From Chloroflexota bacterium (GTDB lineage Bacteria; Chloroflexota; Dehalococcoidia; Dehalococcoidales; UBA2162): a DNA stretch of 55,580 nucleotides. The notes below the pieces were generated by a model, which was not told where the DNA came from, did not search any database, and was given only the letters and a program-made list of their open reading frames with translations. The stretch covers positions 1 to 55,580 of the forward strand of contig JACPPV010000019.1 in NCBI GenBank assembly GCA_016190825.1, in the 5' to 3' direction. Shown here one piece after another: positions 10,027-19,405 of the stretch. Positions within the stretch are counted from its first letter, which is position 1. Every line of letters starts with the position of its first letter. The translations under genes were made by a program, and so were the position numbers.

Positions 10027-10584
10027 ATGGTCAGCCAGCATTTGCGGAATATCGAAGAAAAGATGCGCAAAGTCTCCGATGGGTTGCGCACAGAGCTGGC
10101 GGCTATCCGGACCGGACGAGCTAGCCCGGCCATTATCGAGCACCTTAAGGCGGAATATGCCGGTGTTCCCACGCCAATCAATCAGCTGGCGACTATTTCC
10201 GTGCCAGAGGCCAGGCTTCTTGTTATCCAGCCCTGGGACAAAAGCGGCATAAAGAGTATTGAAAAGGCGATTCTGACATCGGACCTGGGGTTGAATCCGG
10301 TAAGCGATGGCAGCGTCATTCGTATTGGCATTCCGCCCCTTTCAGAGGAGCGCCGCCAGGAGCTTATCAAGGCGGTGCGTCACCGTGTTGAAGAAAGAAA
10401 GATCGCTGTTAGAAATCTCCGGCGGGATGCCATCGAGGACCTGAGAGAGATGGAAAAGAGCAAAGAGATTTCCCAGGACGGGCAGAAACAGGCCTTGAAC
10501 CAGTTGCAAAAACTGACTGACGCTTCTACTGCCAGCATTGAGCAAATTGGCAGGGACAAAGAAGCGGAACTGAAACAGGTCTAG
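10027..10584 (+). CDS. frr: Ribosome recycling factor
   Basis: RRF splits post-termination ribosomes together with EF-G. The 185-residue length is standard. Family motifs include the three-helix bundle start (MRKVSDGLRTELAAIRTGRA), the domain II segment (PEARLLVIQPWDKSGIKSIE) and PPLSEERRQELIK followed by RRDAIEDLREMEK. Start ATG 10027 is one base after the pyrH stop, so translation is likely coupled; the upstream in-frame extension would overlap pyrH. The pyrH-frr adjacency is conserved in most bacteria. Confidence 0.97.
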   Translation: MVSQHLRNIEEKMRKVSDGLRTELAAIRTGRASPAIIEHLKAEYAGVPTPINQLATISVPEARLLVIQPWDKSGIKSIEKAILTSDLGLNPVSDGSVIRIGIPPLSEERRQELIKAVRHRVEERKIAVRNLRRDAIEDLREMEKSKEISQDGQKQALNQLQKLTDASTASIEQIGRDKEAELKQV

Positions 10585-10588
10585 CCGC

Positions 10589-11341
10589 TTGAACCGCAAA
10601 TCAATGGTAAGAAGCGCAATCCGAAAAAAGCCCCTTGTGATTCCCAGCCATGTCGCCATCGTTCCGGATGGAAACGGACGTTGGGCTGAGAAGCACCGCT
10701 TGCCCCGTGTTGCCGGGCACAACGCCGGCATCGAAAACATGCACCGCCTGTTGCAGTATATTGACCAGTATCCTATAAAATATCTCACGCTGTACGGTTT
10801 TTCCACCGAGAACTGGGGGCGCCCAGAAGATGAGGTTAAGGGATTGTTTGGCTTGGTGGAGGAGTTCATCCAGGACCATATTAATGAGATACACGCCAAG
10901 AACATGCGGCTGCGCCATCTTGGAAGGTTAGACGAGCTGCCTGCGGGATTGCAGCGCGCCGTGAACAGTGCCGCCAGCCTTACCCGGGACAATACCGGAA
11001 TGACGTTGAGCGTTGCTTTCAACTATGGGGGCAAGAGGGAGATCGTGGACGCCGTTCGGCGCCTGATTGCCGATGGTATTGCTCCGGAGAAGATAGACGA
11101 GAATGTTTTCGAAGGTTACCTGTATACAGCCGGACTTCCCGGTGTCGACCTCCTGATTCGGACTGGTGACGAGCTACGCCTCAGTAACTTCTTAATCTGG
11201 CAGACTGCTTACAGTGAGTACTATTTCGCCAAGGTACTGTGGCCTGATTTCAGCCGCGAGGACTTTGATAATGCTCTGTCTTCCTACAGCCGCAGACAGC
11301 GGCGATTCGGGAGATTGCAGACACAGCAAGAGAAATGCTGA
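10589..11341 (+). CDS. uppS: Isoprenyl transferase (undecaprenyl/polyprenyl diphosphate synthase)
   Basis: This cis-prenyltransferase condenses isopentenyl diphosphate units onto farnesyl diphosphate to make the lipid carrier for glycan export. Motifs present are HVAIVPDGNGRWAEK (catalytic Asp; most homologues have IMDGNGRWA, so the Pro is a small variation), TLYGFSTENWGRP, NYGGKREI, and RTGDELRLSNFLIWQTAYSE with the diphosphate-binding arginines. The length of 250 residues is normal. TTG 10589 has AGG upstream; ATG 10604 is an alternative that keeps the whole domain. The end overlaps cdsA by 7 bp. Confidence 0.95.
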   Translation: MNRKSMVRSAIRKKPLVIPSHVAIVPDGNGRWAEKHRLPRVAGHNAGIENMHRLLQYIDQYPIKYLTLYGFSTENWGRPEDEVKGLFGLVEEFIQDHINEIHAKNMRLRHLGRLDELPAGLQRAVNSAASLTRDNTGMTLSVAFNYGGKREIVDAVRRLIADGIAPEKIDENVFEGYLYTAGLPGVDLLIRTGDELRLSNFLIWQTAYSEYYFAKVLWPDFSREDFDNALSSYSRRQRRFGRLQTQQEKC

Positions 11342-12198
11342 AACAGAGAGTCCTTACGGCGCTGGTCGGTATCCCGTTACTGGTCATCGCCGTGTGGTTC
11401 GGTGCCCCTCTCCCCTGGTTTACGCTGCTGGTGGCGCTCTTTGGCGGCGTCGCTGCCTACGAGTTCTACCGCCTGGTCACCCTGGCGAGGGCAGCCCCGC
11501 TGGTCTACTTTGGCATTTTGTGGAGCCTTCTTCTTATTATTAGCCGTGACACGGCGGTGCTGGCTCTTATCTCACCACAAATCTGGTTTGCCTACCCGGC
11601 GCCACGTCTTGATGTTAACCTGCTAGCGCCGGTGTTGTTAACTTCAGCGGTCACAATCTCCCTTTTCTCTCTCATTACGCGCGTGCCGAGGGAACAGGCT
11701 TTTAATAGCTGGGCATGGACAATGGCCGGGCTTCTCTACACAGGGTGGCTGCTTGGCTATCTGGTCGCACTGAGGGGCGTAGCTGACGGGCGTAACTGGG
11801 TGTTGTTCGCTTTGTTCACTACCTTTGCCTCTGATACCGCTGCCTTCTTCATCGGGCGGAGGTGGGGCAAGCACCGCCTGGCGCCGGCAATCAGCCCGTC
11901 CAAGACCTGGGAAGGCGCAATTGCCGGCGGCCTTGCCGCCATCGTAATGGGTCTGTTTTTCGCTCTTTCCACGCCATTGGGAGTCAATCTGACCTTCCCG
12001 CAAGCTGGAGCGCTGGGGTTGCTGGTAAGCGTTTTCGGACAGATGGGTGACCTGGTAGAATCGCTCTTCAAGCGCAACATGGGCGTGAAGGATTCCAGCA
12101 AACTGCTTCCTGGTCATGGCGGAGTTCTGGACAGGATAGACAGCATTGCCTTTGCCGGTATCGTAGTATATTATTATGTGATATGGCTCGCTCCGTGA
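11335..12198 (+). CDS. cdsA: Phosphatidate cytidylyltransferase
   Basis: CdsA makes CDP-diacylglycerol from phosphatidate and CTP, the entry point to anionic phospholipids. The 287-residue protein is mostly hydrophobic (about 7-8 membrane segments). It ends with the family signature in GQMGDLVESLFKRNMGVKDS followed by LLPGHGGVLDRIDS, which holds the metal-binding Asp residues. Start ATG 11335 overlaps the uppS stop, and its end overlaps dxr by 16 bp, so the genes are coupled. Its product is the substrate expected for the PIP synthase encoded at 17548-18240. Confidence 0.95.
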   Translation: MLKQRVLTALVGIPLLVIAVWFGAPLPWFTLLVALFGGVAAYEFYRLVTLARAAPLVYFGILWSLLLIISRDTAVLALISPQIWFAYPAPRLDVNLLAPVLLTSAVTISLFSLITRVPREQAFNSWAWTMAGLLYTGWLLGYLVALRGVADGRNWVLFALFTTFASDTAAFFIGRRWGKHRLAPAISPSKTWEGAIAGGLAAIVMGLFFALSTPLGVNLTFPQAGALGLLVSVFGQMGDLVESLFKRNMGVKDSSKLLPGHGGVLDRIDSIAFAGIVVYYYVIWLAP

Positions 12199-13328
12199 GA
12201 AGACTGGCTATCCTCGGCTCTACCGGCTCAATTGGCCGGCAGGCGCTGGACGTGGTACGGGCTTTTCCTGATTTGTTTCAGGTGGTCGCGCTGGCAGCCG
12301 GACAGAACGTTGAGTTGCTTGCCAGCCAGGTCAGGGAGTTCCATCCTTGGTTCATTAGCCATACTGCTGAAGAGGCTTCTCCTGCCGTTACGAAATGTCC
12401 GCGTCTTTCACTCGAAGAGATGGCCTGCCATATGGAAATAGACCTCGTGGTGATTGCTGCTGCCGGTGGTGCCGGGCTGGTCCCAACATTGGCGGCGGTC
12501 AGGGCCGGGAAAAGGGTGGCTCTGGCAAACAAAGAGTCGCTGGTGACCGCCGGTGATATTATTATGGCTGAGGCTCGGCGGACGGGGGCGGAGATCATGC
12601 CCGTAGACAGCGAGCATAGCGCCATCTGGCAGTGTCTGCGCGGTGAAAGCCAGCCGTCTGCCCGGCTTGTTCTGACGGCATCCGGTGGGCCGTTCCGAAA
12701 GAGTTCTCTGGATGAGCTGGACAGCGTCACTCCGGAGCAGGCGCTGAGGCATCCGTCATGGCAGATGGGCAGAAAGGTCACCATAGACTCGGCAACGCTG
12801 ATGAACAAGGGACTGGAAGTAATCGAAGCCCACTGGCTGTTCGGTATGCCTTTTGAGGATATCCGAATTATTGTCCATCCGCAGAGCATCGTCCACTCGA
12901 TGGTTGAGTTCGCTGACGGCTCGGTCAAGGCGCAGATGAGCAATCCTGACATGCGCTTCCCTATTCAGTATGCCTTGTGCTATCCTGAACGCCTGCCTAA
13001 CCCTTCGCTTCCGGCTCTCGATTGGAGTACCATCAAGGAACTGACTTTCGAGGCTCCCAATTTCGATCTTTTTCCATGCCTGAAGCTGGCGATTGAGGCG
13101 GGGAAAAGGGGAGGCACCTACCCGGCGGTGCTTTGCGCCGCCGACGAGGTTGCTGTGGAGCTGTTTTTATCCCGGCGAATTAAGTTTACGGATATTTTCC
13201 GGCTGGTTGAAGCTATACTCTCTGAGCACAGGGCAACGACTCATCCCGCCATCGAGGAGATTATCGCTGCCGATGCATGGGCGAGGGAAAGGGCTGCGGC
13301 CATTGCCGCAGAGGGAAGCCTGTGCTGA
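12183..13328 (+). CDS. dxr: 1-deoxy-D-xylulose 5-phosphate reductoisomerase
   Basis: Dxr (IspC) converts DXP to 2-C-methyl-D-erythritol 4-phosphate using NADPH, the committed step of the MEP isoprenoid pathway. The NADPH site GSTGSIGRQALDVV is at the N-terminus. NKESLVTAGD, PVDSEHSAIWQCL (metal and substrate ligands) and TASGGPFR follow, with the C-terminal four-helix domain behind. The 381-residue length is standard. It overlaps cdsA and leads into rseP by overlap of the stop and the next start. It supplies precursors for UppS in the same operon. Confidence 0.96.
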   Translation: MARSVRRLAILGSTGSIGRQALDVVRAFPDLFQVVALAAGQNVELLASQVREFHPWFISHTAEEASPAVTKCPRLSLEEMACHMEIDLVVIAAAGGAGLVPTLAAVRAGKRVALANKESLVTAGDIIMAEARRTGAEIMPVDSEHSAIWQCLRGESQPSARLVLTASGGPFRKSSLDELDSVTPEQALRHPSWQMGRKVTIDSATLMNKGLEVIEAHWLFGMPFEDIRIIVHPQSIVHSMVEFADGSVKAQMSNPDMRFPIQYALCYPERLPNPSLPALDWSTIKELTFEAPNFDLFPCLKLAIEAGKRGGTYPAVLCAADEVAVELFLSRRIKFTDIFRLVEAILSEHRATTHPAIEEIIAADAWARERAAAIAAEGSLC

Positions 13329-14380
13329 TTTCGCTGTTATCTTTTCTCGCCGTTATCTTTGTGCTGGTAATGGCGCATGAGCTGGGGCATTTTATTACTG
13401 CCCGAGCCTCGGGGGTGAAAGTCCTTGAGTTTGGATTGGGTTTTCCACCGAGACTATTCGCTGTGAAGCGCGGAGACGTAACCTATTCGGTAAATGCCAT
13501 CCCGCTGGGCGGCTTTGTGAAAATGGCCGGCGAGGAAGACCCGAACGTGCCGGGGAGTCTGGCGAGCAAAAGTGTTGCCACGCGGTTGCTGGTAATGGGC
13601 GCCGGCTCGATGATGAATTTTCTGCTCCCGCTGGTACTTTTTTCTGCTGCGTTCATGATACCTCACCAGGAGGTCATCGGTCAGGTGGTCGTCGAGCAGG
13701 TCGCTCCCGGCTCGCCAGCGGCGATGGCAGGCATCAGGGCCGGGGACACACTCCTGGCCGTGAATGACAAGCTGGTGAGAAATAACGGCGATCTCACCCG
13801 GTATATTCATCTTAACCTGGGCGCCCAGGTGCGCATCCGCGTGCAGCATGCCGATACTACTGTAGAGGAGTTGATGGCTGTACCTCGCTGGAAGCCTCCT
13901 GAGGGCCAGGGTCCGATCGGCGTGGTGATCCAGACCTCAGACCCCCGGGTTACCAGCGTGACCATTCCATTCTGGCGGGCGATTCCGATGGGAATCATGA
14001 CCAGCATCGAGACCTTCGTATTGTTCAAGAACGGGATCGTGAGCATGTTTGTCGGTACGGCGCCGGTTGAGGTGGCCGGTCCCGTAGGCATTGCCCAGGT
14101 AACTGGAGAAGTGGCGCGGAGCGGCGTTGGCCCGCTGCTGGCATTTGCCGCCTTTCTCAGCATCAACCTGGCGATAATCAATATCTTCCCCCTCCCGGCC
14201 CTGGATGGCGGGCGGATGGCGTTTGTGGTGGTGGAGTGGCTCCGCGGGGGACGACGTGTTCCCCCAAAGATTGAGGGTCTGGTGCATCTCATCGGCTTCC
14301 TGCTGCTTATCACTTTCATCCTGCTCATCACTTACCGCGATATCCTGCGAATCATCAGCGGTGATAGCCTGATACCTTAG
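13322..14380 (+). CDS. rseP: RseP-type site-2 intramembrane metalloprotease
   Basis: This M50 membrane protease cleaves transmembrane segments, classically of anti-sigma factors. HELGH is near the N-terminus in VMAHELGHFITARA, with a PDZ domain in the middle (VEQVAPGSPAAMAGIRAGD). The C-terminal NIFPLPALDGGRM carries the third zinc ligand (Asp). The likely start is GTG 13322, overlapping the dxr stop, which places a hydrophobic helix right at the N-terminus (352 residues). An earlier in-frame ATG would add a charged, unlikely leader. It is the last gene of the rpsB operon; no anti-sigma factor is nearby. In many genomes ispG follows, but not here. Confidence 0.93.
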   Translation: MLISLLSFLAVIFVLVMAHELGHFITARASGVKVLEFGLGFPPRLFAVKRGDVTYSVNAIPLGGFVKMAGEEDPNVPGSLASKSVATRLLVMGAGSMMNFLLPLVLFSAAFMIPHQEVIGQVVVEQVAPGSPAAMAGIRAGDTLLAVNDKLVRNNGDLTRYIHLNLGAQVRIRVQHADTTVEELMAVPRWKPPEGQGPIGVVIQTSDPRVTSVTIPFWRAIPMGIMTSIETFVLFKNGIVSMFVGTAPVEVAGPVGIAQVTGEVARSGVGPLLAFAAFLSINLAIINIFPLPALDGGRMAFVVVEWLRGGRRVPPKIEGLVHLIGFLLLITFILLITYRDILRIISGDSLIP

Positions 14381-14574
14381 GAGCAGGATAAGTCACGTTT
14401 CTCGAAGCGACTCTTCCACGTAGTCTCATTTTCCACGTGGCAACTTTCTGCGTTCTGATGCCGCCTTGAGTCTGTGGATGAAAGACTGCAGGCTTTCTTG
14501 TGATTTTTGTTCTATAAGTACGGGTTCTAGCGGAATATAATTCTCTGAAAAGATGTAAAAGGAGGTGAAGGCTG

Positions 14575-15054
14575 ATGACGAAGATTTGGATGGTTGCAGT
14601 GGCGCTGGCAGTAGCACTTTTAACATTGTCTTTTTCGCCTGCGCGTGCCGCGACCGGGTTTTCGGCTACCCTCTCTGGTATAGACGAAGTGCCGCCGGTA
14701 AGCACGGAGGCCAGCGGCGAGGCGATTTTTACCTTGAGCCCCGACGGAACAATGATGTCCTACACTCTTGGCGTGAACAATATTAATGACGTGTTTGCCT
14801 CTCACATCCATCTGGGACAGGCCGGAGCGACCGGCCCGGTAGGTGTAGTACTATTCAGTGGCTCCCGCCCAGGAACATTTAGTGGTGTACTGGCTGAGGG
14901 CACTTTTACGGCGCTTGACTTCACCGGCCCGTTGGCCGGAATGTCCATGGATAAGCTTGTTGCTGAGATAACGGCGGGCAACGCGTACGTTAACGTCCAT
15001 ACCATTGCCCATCTGGGAGGAGAGATCAGGGGTCAAATACAGATTTCTCCGTGA
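14575..15054 (+). CDS. Secreted CHRD-domain protein
   Basis: The 159-residue protein has a clear signal peptide (positive MTK, then a hydrophobic run, cleavage near SPARA-ATG). One CHRD domain follows: FSATLSGIDEVPPVSTEASG at the start, SHIHLGQAGATGPVGVVLF in the middle and AYVNVHTIAHLGGEIRGQI at the end. CHRD domains are named from chordin, and their bacterial role is not established. It has a strong ribosome site (AAAAGGAGGTGA) before ATG 14575, a TATAAT-like box near 14537, and a terminator directly downstream, so it is probably a single-gene unit. Confidence 0.9.
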   Translation: MTKIWMVAVALAVALLTLSFSPARAATGFSATLSGIDEVPPVSTEASGEAIFTLSPDGTMMSYTLGVNNINDVFASHIHLGQAGATGPVGVVLFSGSRPGTFSGVLAEGTFTALDFTGPLAGMSMDKLVAEITAGNAYVNVHTIAHLGGEIRGQIQISP

Positions 15055-15097
15055 ACTCCGGTCCTTTGACATTGTGAAACAACGGTCAGTTTACCAG

Positions 15098-15126
15098 TAG
15101 CCCCGAAATGCCGGGGCTATTTGGTT
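15098..15126 (+). terminator. Terminator after the CHRD gene
   Basis: The stem TAGCCCCG/CGGGGCTA (15098-15105 with 15112-15119) has a 6-nt loop and is followed by a T-rich stretch, 44 bp behind the CHRD stop. Confidence 0.7.
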
Positions 15127-15265
15127 TGCCAGAATGGCTCTTGAGAGACTGATTCGGCGAGCAATAATCTTGCCATGGAATTACGTAGGTTTACTAATAG
15201 AGGCGCGCCGGTGTTTGCGTTACACTTGATACGTCCGGTGTTGGGACGGCAAGGAGGTACGTGAA

Positions 15266-15712
15266 ATGGCAGCAAGAGTGACAAAAACCGATATCTGGGC
15301 GATGGTGCGCCGGTTCATGGATGCCTGGAACAGGCATGACCTCCAGGCATTGAGCGAGTTCTACTCTAACAGGATTGTGCGGGAGGGCCGGAGAGTTCGG
15401 CTGGAGGGCAAGGAAGAGCTGAAAAGCCTATGGGAGAGTGTCCTGCACGCTTTTCCTGACCTGTCTGTTGACTACCGGCACCAGTTTTCAGTGGGTACTC
15501 ACGGCGTTCTCGAATGGGTCATGCGTGGGACCCATACCGGTGTATATGATTCGCGTTCGGGGAACATCCAGCCTTCCGGCAAGAAGGTGGAGTGGACGGG
15601 CGTATCCATCTGGGAGTTCGATGACCAGGGACTGATACTTCGCGAACGCATCTATCCCGATACGGCTGGCCTTCTCGAGCAGTTGGGCGTCCTGGGAAAG
15701 GTACAATCCTGA
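15266..15712 (+). CDS. SnoaL-like (NTF2-fold) protein
   Basis: The 148-residue soluble protein has the SnoaL/ester cyclase pattern: an N-terminal helix (RRFMDAWNRHDLQALSEFYS), a central strand-rich body (FPDLSVDYRHQF) and the closing SGKKVEWTGVSIWEF then GLILRERIYPD. Family members include polyketide cyclases and many uncharacterised NTF2-fold proteins, and the substrate is unknown. AGGAGG lies 9 bp before ATG 15266. The UGA-containing rhodanese gene starts 13 bp after its stop, so the two are probably co-transcribed. Confidence 0.85.
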   Translation: MAARVTKTDIWAMVRRFMDAWNRHDLQALSEFYSNRIVREGRRVRLEGKEELKSLWESVLHAFPDLSVDYRHQFSVGTHGVLEWVMRGTHTGVYDSRSGNIQPSGKKVEWTGVSIWEFDDQGLILRERIYPDTAGLLEQLGVLGKVQS

Positions 15713-15725
15713 AAGGGGTGAGCAA

Positions 15726-16103
15726 ATGGCTGACGAAGATATAAGAATAGGACCTGTCGAGGCAAGGGCGCGGGTTAGCGCCAGTAAAGCTGTTATCCTG
15801 GACGTGGTCTCTACAGGCTCATGGGAACGCATGAACCGCACTGTCGCAGGGGCTATAAGAATAAGTCCTGACGAGATTAACCGCGAATACCGGATTTTGC
15901 CACCGGACAAGGAGATCATCGCCTACTGTACCTGACCTGATGAAGCGACCAGTGCCAGTGTGGCACTCTTCCTGCGGCGAAAAGGATACCGGGCGTTTGC
16001 ATTAAGAGGCGGATTCAGGGCATGGGAGTCTGCCGGCTATCCCACTGAACCCAAGAAGACAGCAGTAAAGATTAATGCTGAGAATGTCTCCGAAAATCAG
16101 TGA
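15726..16103 (+). CDS. Rhodanese-domain protein with in-frame UGA (candidate selenoprotein)
   Basis: The frame starting at ATG 15726 (ribosome site AAAGGGGTGAG) reads a rhodanese domain: AVILDVVS, TVAGAIRIS and KEIIAYCT. It then meets TGA at 15933-15935 (codon 70) and continues in the same frame as PDEATSASVALFL and LRGGFRAWESAGYP to a TGA stop at 16101-16103. Relatives carry YCTCPDEATSA at this place. The second Cys, which fits the C-x5-S active-site spacing of rhodaneses, is replaced by UGA. AGUGCCA-GUG-UGGCACU (15951-15967) forms a 7-bp hairpin whose loop begins with G, 22 nt after the UGA, within the usual bacterial SECIS window. If UGA is read as Sec, the product is 125 residues with Sec at the catalytic position. 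A nonsense mutation is the alternative. Confidence 0.65.
15951..15967 (+). promoter_or_regulatory. Candidate bacterial SECIS hairpin
   Basis: A perfect 7-bp stem, AGTGCCA/TGGCACT, has the 3-nt loop GTG. It begins 15 nt after the in-frame UGA of the rhodanese gene, and its apical loop begins 22 nt after it. A short stem with G at the start of the loop fits the known requirement for SelB recognition. Confidence 0.5.
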
Positions 16104-16162
16104 TCTGCGCTTTTTCAATAACTCAAAACTGTAAGGATATCGGGACGGCTGTGCGGGTAGGC

Positions 16163-17464
<1,302 letters not shown>

Positions 17465-17547
17465 TCATCCTGATATTCCCCACAGCGTATTCCCTCCACC
17501 CCTCATCGAAAAAGAGATGGTCCCCCCACCCGAGAAAACTAAATCCT

Positions 17548-18240
17548 CTAGCCCTTTTTCCCGCTCTGGCGTGAGACGTGCAGTAATCTCTGCGTCACCG
17601 TTATCACGCTCATAACGGCGATAATTCCCAGGGCAATAATAAGCGCGTAGCCTATCCGGCCGAGAGCAAGACCCAGCACCAGCACCCCCACCCTTTCCGT
17701 CCGCGTCAGCAACCCTACCTGGCAGTCCAGTCCGGCCCCTTCGGCTCTGGCACGAACATAGCTTACCAGAAAAGACGCAATCATGGTGGCGCCGGCGAGT
17801 ATAACTCCTATTCCCGATAGCGGCTGGACGTTCAGCAAGTAGTAGACTATGATGCCCAGGAAAAGCGCGGCCTCCGAGGTACGGTCGAGCGTTGCATCAA
17901 GGACGGCGCCGAACTGCGTCACCTGCCTAGTGTAGCGCGCCAGCGCGCCATCAATCATGTCAAGAGAACTGGCAACTAGCGCCACCAGACCGGCCGCCAG
18001 AAGATGTCCGGAAGCTATCAGCGCTGCCGCACCAAGTGTCATCCCGAAGCCGAGCCAACTTACATCGTTTGGACTCACTTTTGTGTTCGCCAGAAGACGG
18101 ACCACAGGCTGAGTTAAGGTCTCGGCTATGGTTTTCCGGCTGGCTGAGAGTCTCTCCTGGGTCAGGCCTTTCCCCGATAGGATTCGACTCTTGCCTACAG
18201 CTACCCTCTTTTCCTTATTCAAGGCATGTTGCCCTTCCAT
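17548..18240 (-). CDS. CDP-alcohol phosphatidyltransferase, probable phosphatidylinositol phosphate synthase
   Basis: The 230-residue membrane protein has about six hydrophobic segments and the full CDP-alcohol transferase motif (D-x2-D-G-x2-A-R-x8-G-x3-D-x3-D) in DMIDGALARYTRQV and FGAVLDATLDR. It joins a CDP-activated lipid to an alcohol. The two genes upstream encode a PimA-like glycosyltransferase and inositol-3-phosphate synthase, so inositol 3-phosphate is the likely acceptor. That would give phosphatidylinositol phosphate as in mycobacteria. Start ATG 18240 overlaps the glycosyltransferase stop by 26 bp. PgsA or archaetidylinositol synthase are the alternatives. Confidence 0.85.
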   Translation of the reverse strand: MEGQHALNKEKRVAVGKSRILSGKGLTQERLSASRKTIAETLTQPVVRLLANTKVSPNDVSWLGFGMTLGAAALIASGHLLAAGLVALVASSLDMIDGALARYTRQVTQFGAVLDATLDRTSEAALFLGIIVYYLLNVQPLSGIGVILAGATMIASFLVSYVRARAEGAGLDCQVGLLTRTERVGVLVLGLALGRIGYALIIALGIIAVMSVITVTQRLLHVSRQSGKKG

Positions 18241-19354
18241 TCATCACCTTGAGATAGTAATCAAATATCTGGCGAGATACCCGGTCCCAGGCATACTGTT
18301 GGGCTTTAATGCTTCCCCGGGCTCCCATCTCTTTGCGCAACCTCTCATCCCGCAAGACGGATAACAGCGCCTGTGCCAACTGCGGAACATTTTTGGGCGA
18401 TACTAGAATACCCTCTTTGCCATTAGTTACCACGCTGGCATAGCCGGGTATGTTGGTGGCGACGATTGGCTTGCCCATGGCCATGGCTTCCACCAGGATC
18501 ACGCCAAAGCTTTCCCTGCCCGTGGCTGGAACGCAGAACACATCAGCCGTCTTGAAATAGCGTGGCTTATCTTCCTCCGATACATAGCCGACAAAGACGA
18601 CGTCTCTTAGCCCCTTGTTCTTGACCCATCGCTCGTATCTCCAGCGCAAACTGGTCCCCGGGCCGACCACGATCAGGCGGGAGTCCGGGACCTGATCTTT
18701 TATCTGGTGATAGGCTCGCAGAAGATAATCCAGCCCCTTACGGCGTTCCAGGCGGCTTACAAATAGAATATTAAGCTTGCCGTCCATAAATTCCGGTATA
18801 GGAGAGACGTTCGGAGAGAAATTGTTCAGGTCAACTCCATTGGGGATTATTTTGAAATCACCGGGAATATGCTGACTGGCGAATCTCCATGCCGGATCGG
18901 AAACGGCGATCCGGCCGTCGAGTTTCTGGCAGCGTCTCTTCAGCATTATCATGCCTATCGGCCAGGCAAGATAATATCCGGGGCGGCCGTCAAAGGCATG
19001 GAAGGTACCCACATTAACCGAGTCCGAAAAACGTAGTACGGCGCTGCAAAGCATGGGCATGAAGGGCTCGTGCAGATGGACAATATCGAACCGTTCATCC
19101 CGCAGGACGCCTTTTATCCTGTCAGCCAGTGCCAGGGATAACGTGACCCGTGAGATGGCGCCGCTCGATGGTATTGGGCGGGGTCTGCCCATCGGGATGA
19201 AACGGTCGCCAAAGGCGGAAATTGTTCTTGATGCCGGGGCAATGACTCTAACCTGGTGACCCATCTCGCGGAGATGCCGGTCGAGATTGGAGATGTGATT
19301 AGCTACGCCCCCGGGATAAGCGAAATCGTAAGGGGAAACCAGTGCGATCTTCAT
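18215..19354 (-). CDS. GT4 family glycosyltransferase, PimA-like
   Basis: The 379-residue GT-B enzyme has an N-terminal acceptor domain with VSPYDFAYPGGVANHISNL, the glycine-rich loop typical of PimA. Its C-terminal nucleotide-sugar domain has LFVSRLERRKGLDYLL and the E-x7-E motif in GRESFGVILVEAMAMGKPIV. PimA transfers mannose from GDP-mannose to phosphatidylinositol on the inner membrane face. Its position between inositol-phosphate synthase and a PIP synthase supports an inositol-lipid glycosylation role; the actual sugar is unproven. ATG 19354 starts directly on the conserved MKIALVSPYD. Confidence 0.88.
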   Translation of the reverse strand: MKIALVSPYDFAYPGGVANHISNLDRHLREMGHQVRVIAPASRTISAFGDRFIPMGRPRPIPSSGAISRVTLSLALADRIKGVLRDERFDIVHLHEPFMPMLCSAVLRFSDSVNVGTFHAFDGRPGYYLAWPIGMIMLKRRCQKLDGRIAVSDPAWRFASQHIPGDFKIIPNGVDLNNFSPNVSPIPEFMDGKLNILFVSRLERRKGLDYLLRAYHQIKDQVPDSRLIVVGPGTSLRWRYERWVKNKGLRDVVFVGYVSEEDKPRYFKTADVFCVPATGRESFGVILVEAMAMGKPIVATNIPGYASVVTNGKEGILVSPKNVPQLAQALLSVLRDERLRKEMGARGSIKAQQYAWDRVSRQIFDYYLKVMNGRATCLE

Positions 19355-19405
19355 ATCACGCAGCTTGCTAAAGAACGTGTTCGTTAGTATTTCATTACCC
19401 GGTTC

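Noticed and set aside
15726-15935. A 69-residue truncated rhodanese ending at the first TGA.
   Set aside because: Conserved domain sequence continues in the same frame after the TGA, with a SECIS-like hairpin in place.
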